Assembly: GCF_004054195.1 (NCBI RefSeq)
Contig: NZ_SBIW01000001.1
Span: 620,001-684,000 of the forward strand
Source of the DNA: Mucilaginibacter gilvus
GTDB lineage: Bacteria; Bacteroidota; Bacteroidia; Sphingobacteriales; Sphingobacteriaceae
DNA length: 64,000 nt
Direction: 5' to 3'
The translations under genes and the position numbers were made by a program. This document shows, piece by piece, positions 61,541 to 64,000 of this stretch (position 1 is the first letter of the stretch; every line of letters starts with the position of its first letter). The notes under the pieces were generated by a model, which ran no database searches, was not told the origin of the DNA, and saw only the letters and a list, made by a program, of their open reading frames with translations.

Positions 61541-64000
61541 TTAACTAAAGCTTTGAGTTAATACAATTTTGGGATTTATGATACCTATTGTTGTTTTGCT
61601 ATTTTTTTTATTTTCGTCGGTGTTAAGACTTAAGTCATACCTATCCAAAACCTCAATAAATAGTTGCTCGACTAATAATACTGGTTGTTTTACCAACTTC
61701 ATATTCACAATAAAAAAATCATTAATTGATTTGGGTAACCCTTTGCTCGCAAAAGTTCCTTTCTTAATTAATTCAATAACCCGCTGTAAAGCCATCCTCT
61801 TTTGTTCGGTCGGGGCAACCTTTATAATAGCATTAATATTAATAATAGCTTTGTTTTCAGCCGGGCTTAAATTCTTTTTCGATACCGATTGTATATTTTC
61901 TTGGTTCTTTTCAGCTCTAAAATAGTTTAATCCAGCTAAAGTTTGCTCATGATGTTGGCTATGTAAAGTAATCGGAATTTCTTCTGGAGTTGCTTTATAT
62001 ATTTTTACTGCTTGCAAAAAGTTAAGTTCTATTGTATTGAGTTCGGGTGTTACAAGACAAAAAATGCCGGGATGGTTTTTACTTTTAAGGTATGCAATAG
62101 ATGTATTGGCCAGCGGATAGTTGATTTCTATCGCTTCCGTATCTATCAATGTTATTTGTTTTCCAGGCAATGCCTTTCGACCACACCGCGCTTTATTCGG
62201 TATTTGCTCTATTTCTGCGAAACGCTTTGTGTTTTTCTTTTTAAAATCTCTTAATTCGTTTAAATAAGTTAAGATCTCGCTTTCTTCTTTTTGAATTTTA
62301 TTTCCAAATAGGCCGTTGCCATCTTCGTTCATCTCCTCTAATAAAGAAAATATCTTATTATCTTCTCCAAATGCCGTATGAAAAGCTTGTAATTTTCGAA
62401 GTGCGTTATTAACTAAGTTAATTTTAGCATCGCCATGCGTGGAAGGGTAGAAATTATATACATAAATTCTTTTGGCTCTACTTCCTATTCTATTTACACG
62501 TCCAATTCGTTGCATTAGTCGAGTAGAATTCCAGGGTACATCGTAGTTAACAATGATGTTACTTCTATGCAAGTTAATACCTTCCGCCAATACCTCAGTG
62601 GTTATTATGATTTCATAATCATTTTTCCAGTATTGATCTTCTAAATTTGCGTCAAAATTCTCTCTAAGAATATTTTCGACGGCTTTCCTGTTATCTGCAC
62701 TTACAGTTAATATCCGGTGTTTTGTAGTAGAAGATAATTTTTTCGATAAATCAATAGCTGTTTCTTTACTTTCAGTAAAAATCACCAATTTTCCACTTGG
62801 GTTCTTTTTAATATTAAAAAACTCGTTATCAACTTGATCCGCAAACTGTATAAGCTTCGGGTCTTTTTTAACATCCGCCCACCTTGAAACCAAGTCATCA
62901 ATTCGATTTTTATCCTCCTGTAATAATTTGATGAATTTTTTATTGAAAGACTCTTTTTTGAATTCCTTATTATTTCCTCCTCGTTCATTGATCTTAGCTT
63001 CAATTTGATCGAAACTGAACCCTTCTTCCATAAGTTTGTTTATATCCAAATCAGGGGCAATAAAAATTCTGTCTTCTTCAAACATTCCAATCATATTGTC
63101 AATTGCCTTTTGCAATCTGCCTATTGATTGTTTGAAAGCAAAAAAGCTACTTTCTAACCGTTTTATCAGTAATGTCTTCATTATAGCAGAAAGTCTACCG
63201 GAAATTGATTTTACGTTTCCATATATTTCTTGATCTTCTTTATTTAATAAAAACTCTATTGCACGATAACGATAATATCCAAATCCATCTGATTCATTTC
63301 CAAATTCGTCAAGGCCCGTAATTAACGATACTGTTTCATAAAAGAGTGTACTTAAATTTTGATCCAATTCATAGAAAAGAGGGATTGGGTCACCAATTTT
63401 CGGGAAAATGATATTTTGTTCTTTCATATCTTCCAAGTACTCTTGGTTGTTCTCAATATCTGTTCTCGTTCTCCTGATAACTAAGGGTTCAACAACATCA
63501 TCTCTTAACTTCTGAAACAATGATTTTAACTTATTTACATTAAGTTTCTTTTCACTCGCTAATTTTTTATACTGTTCGTTTAAGGGTTTAAAATATTCCT
63601 GGAGATTTCTAATATTTTCAAGCGTGCCATTGCGCCTGTCTTGAAATAAATATAATTGATTTTCAATATCTTGCGGACGATTGTTTAGTGGTGTTGCTGA
63701 GATTAATATAACTTTCTTACGAATATCACCTGTTTCTGATGGTCTTGAACGTGGCATTTTACAAATCTCTTGTAAGTCTATATACATCTCGGTGTAGTCA
63801 TTTCTAAACTTATGCGATTCATCAACAATAATTAAATCAAACTTATCAGCATTTGAATAAGTGTAATTCCTCTCATCAATTACTTTCTTAAGACTTCCCA
63901 GCGTTATAAATTCGAAATGATTTTTTATTTGAAATTCTTCTGTTGTTCTTCTCCAATTGGCTTCTAATGCAGGTGGTACAACCACCAAAACTTTTGAATG
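61541..64000 (-). CDS. SNF2-like superfamily 2 helicase, N-terminus beyond right edge
   Basis: The frame is open to the right edge (820 codons in the window). The first residues (SKVLVVVPPALEANW) are already motif Ia, so Walker A lies outside. Visible motifs: DESHKFRN (motif II, near codon 56), SATPLNNRP (motif III, near 105), FTESKETAIDLSKKL (near 420), TTEVLAEGINLHRSNIIVNYDVPW (motif V, near 475) and QRIGRVNRIGS (motif VI, near 505). A 280-residue helical tail follows. It resembles DISARM DrmD-like or type-I/III-like SNF2 translocases and helicases in restriction loci. Stop TAA at 61541-61543 then ATG of the methylase 1 bp later. Confidence 0.88.
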   Translation of the reverse strand, partial: HSKVLVVVPPALEANWRRTTEEFQIKNHFEFITLGSLKKVIDERNYTYSNADKFDLIIVDESHKFRNDYTEMYIDLQEICKMPRSRPSETGDIRKKVILISATPLNNRPQDIENQLYLFQDRRNGTLENIRNLQEYFKPLNEQYKKLASEKKLNVNKLKSLFQKLRDDVVEPLVIRRTRTDIENNQEYLEDMKEQNIIFPKIGDPIPLFYELDQNLSTLFYETVSLITGLDEFGNESDGFGYYRYRAIEFLLNKEDQEIYGNVKSISGRLSAIMKTLLIKRLESSFFAFKQSIGRLQKAIDNMIGMFEEDRIFIAPDLDINKLMEEGFSFDQIEAKINERGGNNKEFKKESFNKKFIKLLQEDKNRIDDLVSRWADVKKDPKLIQFADQVDNEFFNIKKNPSGKLVIFTESKETAIDLSKKLSSTTKHRILTVSADNRKAVENILRENFDANLEDQYWKNDYEIIITTEVLAEGINLHRSNIIVNYDVPWNSTRLMQRIGRVNRIGSRAKRIYVYNFYPSTHGDAKINLVNNALRKLQAFHTAFGEDNKIFSLLEEMNEDGNGLFGNKIQKEESEILTYLNELRDFKKKNTKRFAEIEQIPNKARCGRKALPGKQITLIDTEAIEINYPLANTSIAYLKSKNHPGIFCLVTPELNTIELNFLQAVKIYKATPEEIPITLHSQHHEQTLAGLNYFRAEKNQENIQSVSKKNLSPAENKAIININAIIKVAPTEQKRMALQRVIELIKKGTFASKGLPKSINDFFIVNMKLVKQPVLLVEQLFIEVLDRYDLSLNTDENKKNSKTTIGIINPKIVLTQSFS

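Overview
The window reads as a chromosomal segment of a Bacteroidota soil or plant-associated bacterium, most likely Sphingobacteriaceae close to Mucilaginibacter. The evidence is SusC/SusD pairs, a hybrid two-component regulator, A-rich ribosome binding regions, promoters of the TAnnTTTG type and many secreted glycosidases. Taxonomy is inferred from gene content; no rRNA gene is present.

Layout. (1) 1-11.9 kb: a polysaccharide utilization locus, probably for pectic beta-1,4-galactan: SusC, SusD, SusE-like, GH53 endo-galactanase and a second glycosidase cut by the left edge, with a divergent hybrid sensor kinase/AraC regulator. (2) 11.9-25.4 kb: nitrate and nitrite assimilation. It holds an outer-membrane porin, an NNP nitrate transporter, a nitrate reductase fused to its own FAD and [2Fe-2S] modules, a rubredoxin-tailed sulfite-reductase-like protein, NirB, NirD, the siroheme-branch enzyme CobA and a Crp/Fnr regulator with an N-terminal cysteine cluster. 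(3) 25.4-29.4 kb: a ClC anion channel or antiporter with CBS domains, a DoxX protein, a second Cys-cluster Crp/Fnr paralogue and a frameshifted membrane protein. (4) 29.5-33.4 kb: two ArsR plus SRPBCC cassettes, each with a promoter placed in or between palindromic operators. (5) 33.5-45.8 kb: a dead integrase, then a sugar-oxidation cluster (GMC oxidoreductase, two TIM-barrel isomerase-like proteins, Gfo/Idh/MocA dehydrogenase, a GH94-like protein, an AraC regulator, a PhyH dioxygenase, a GH36-like alpha-galactosidase).

(6) 45.9-48.7 kb: a decayed island of broken genes between two 65-bp imperfect direct repeats that each look like a tRNA 3' end plus its terminator. It ends in a frameshifted serine recombinase. 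(7) 48.7-64 kb: a younger island that begins at a 47-nt 3' fragment of tRNA-Asn(GTT) and a tyrosine integrase. It continues with an AlbA_2/RecG-like protein, a metallophosphoesterase, an IS21-family element and a tight minus-strand operon: SNF2-like helicase (cut by the right edge), Eco57I-class DNA methylase, RecF/SMC-like ATPase.

The best candidate for an undescribed system is this helicase-methylase-ATPase trio, which looks like an anti-phage or restriction module carried on a tRNA-Asn island. The second is the nitrate-reduction pair: the fused reductase and the rubredoxin/sulfite-reductase-like protein translated from overlapping ATGA codons.
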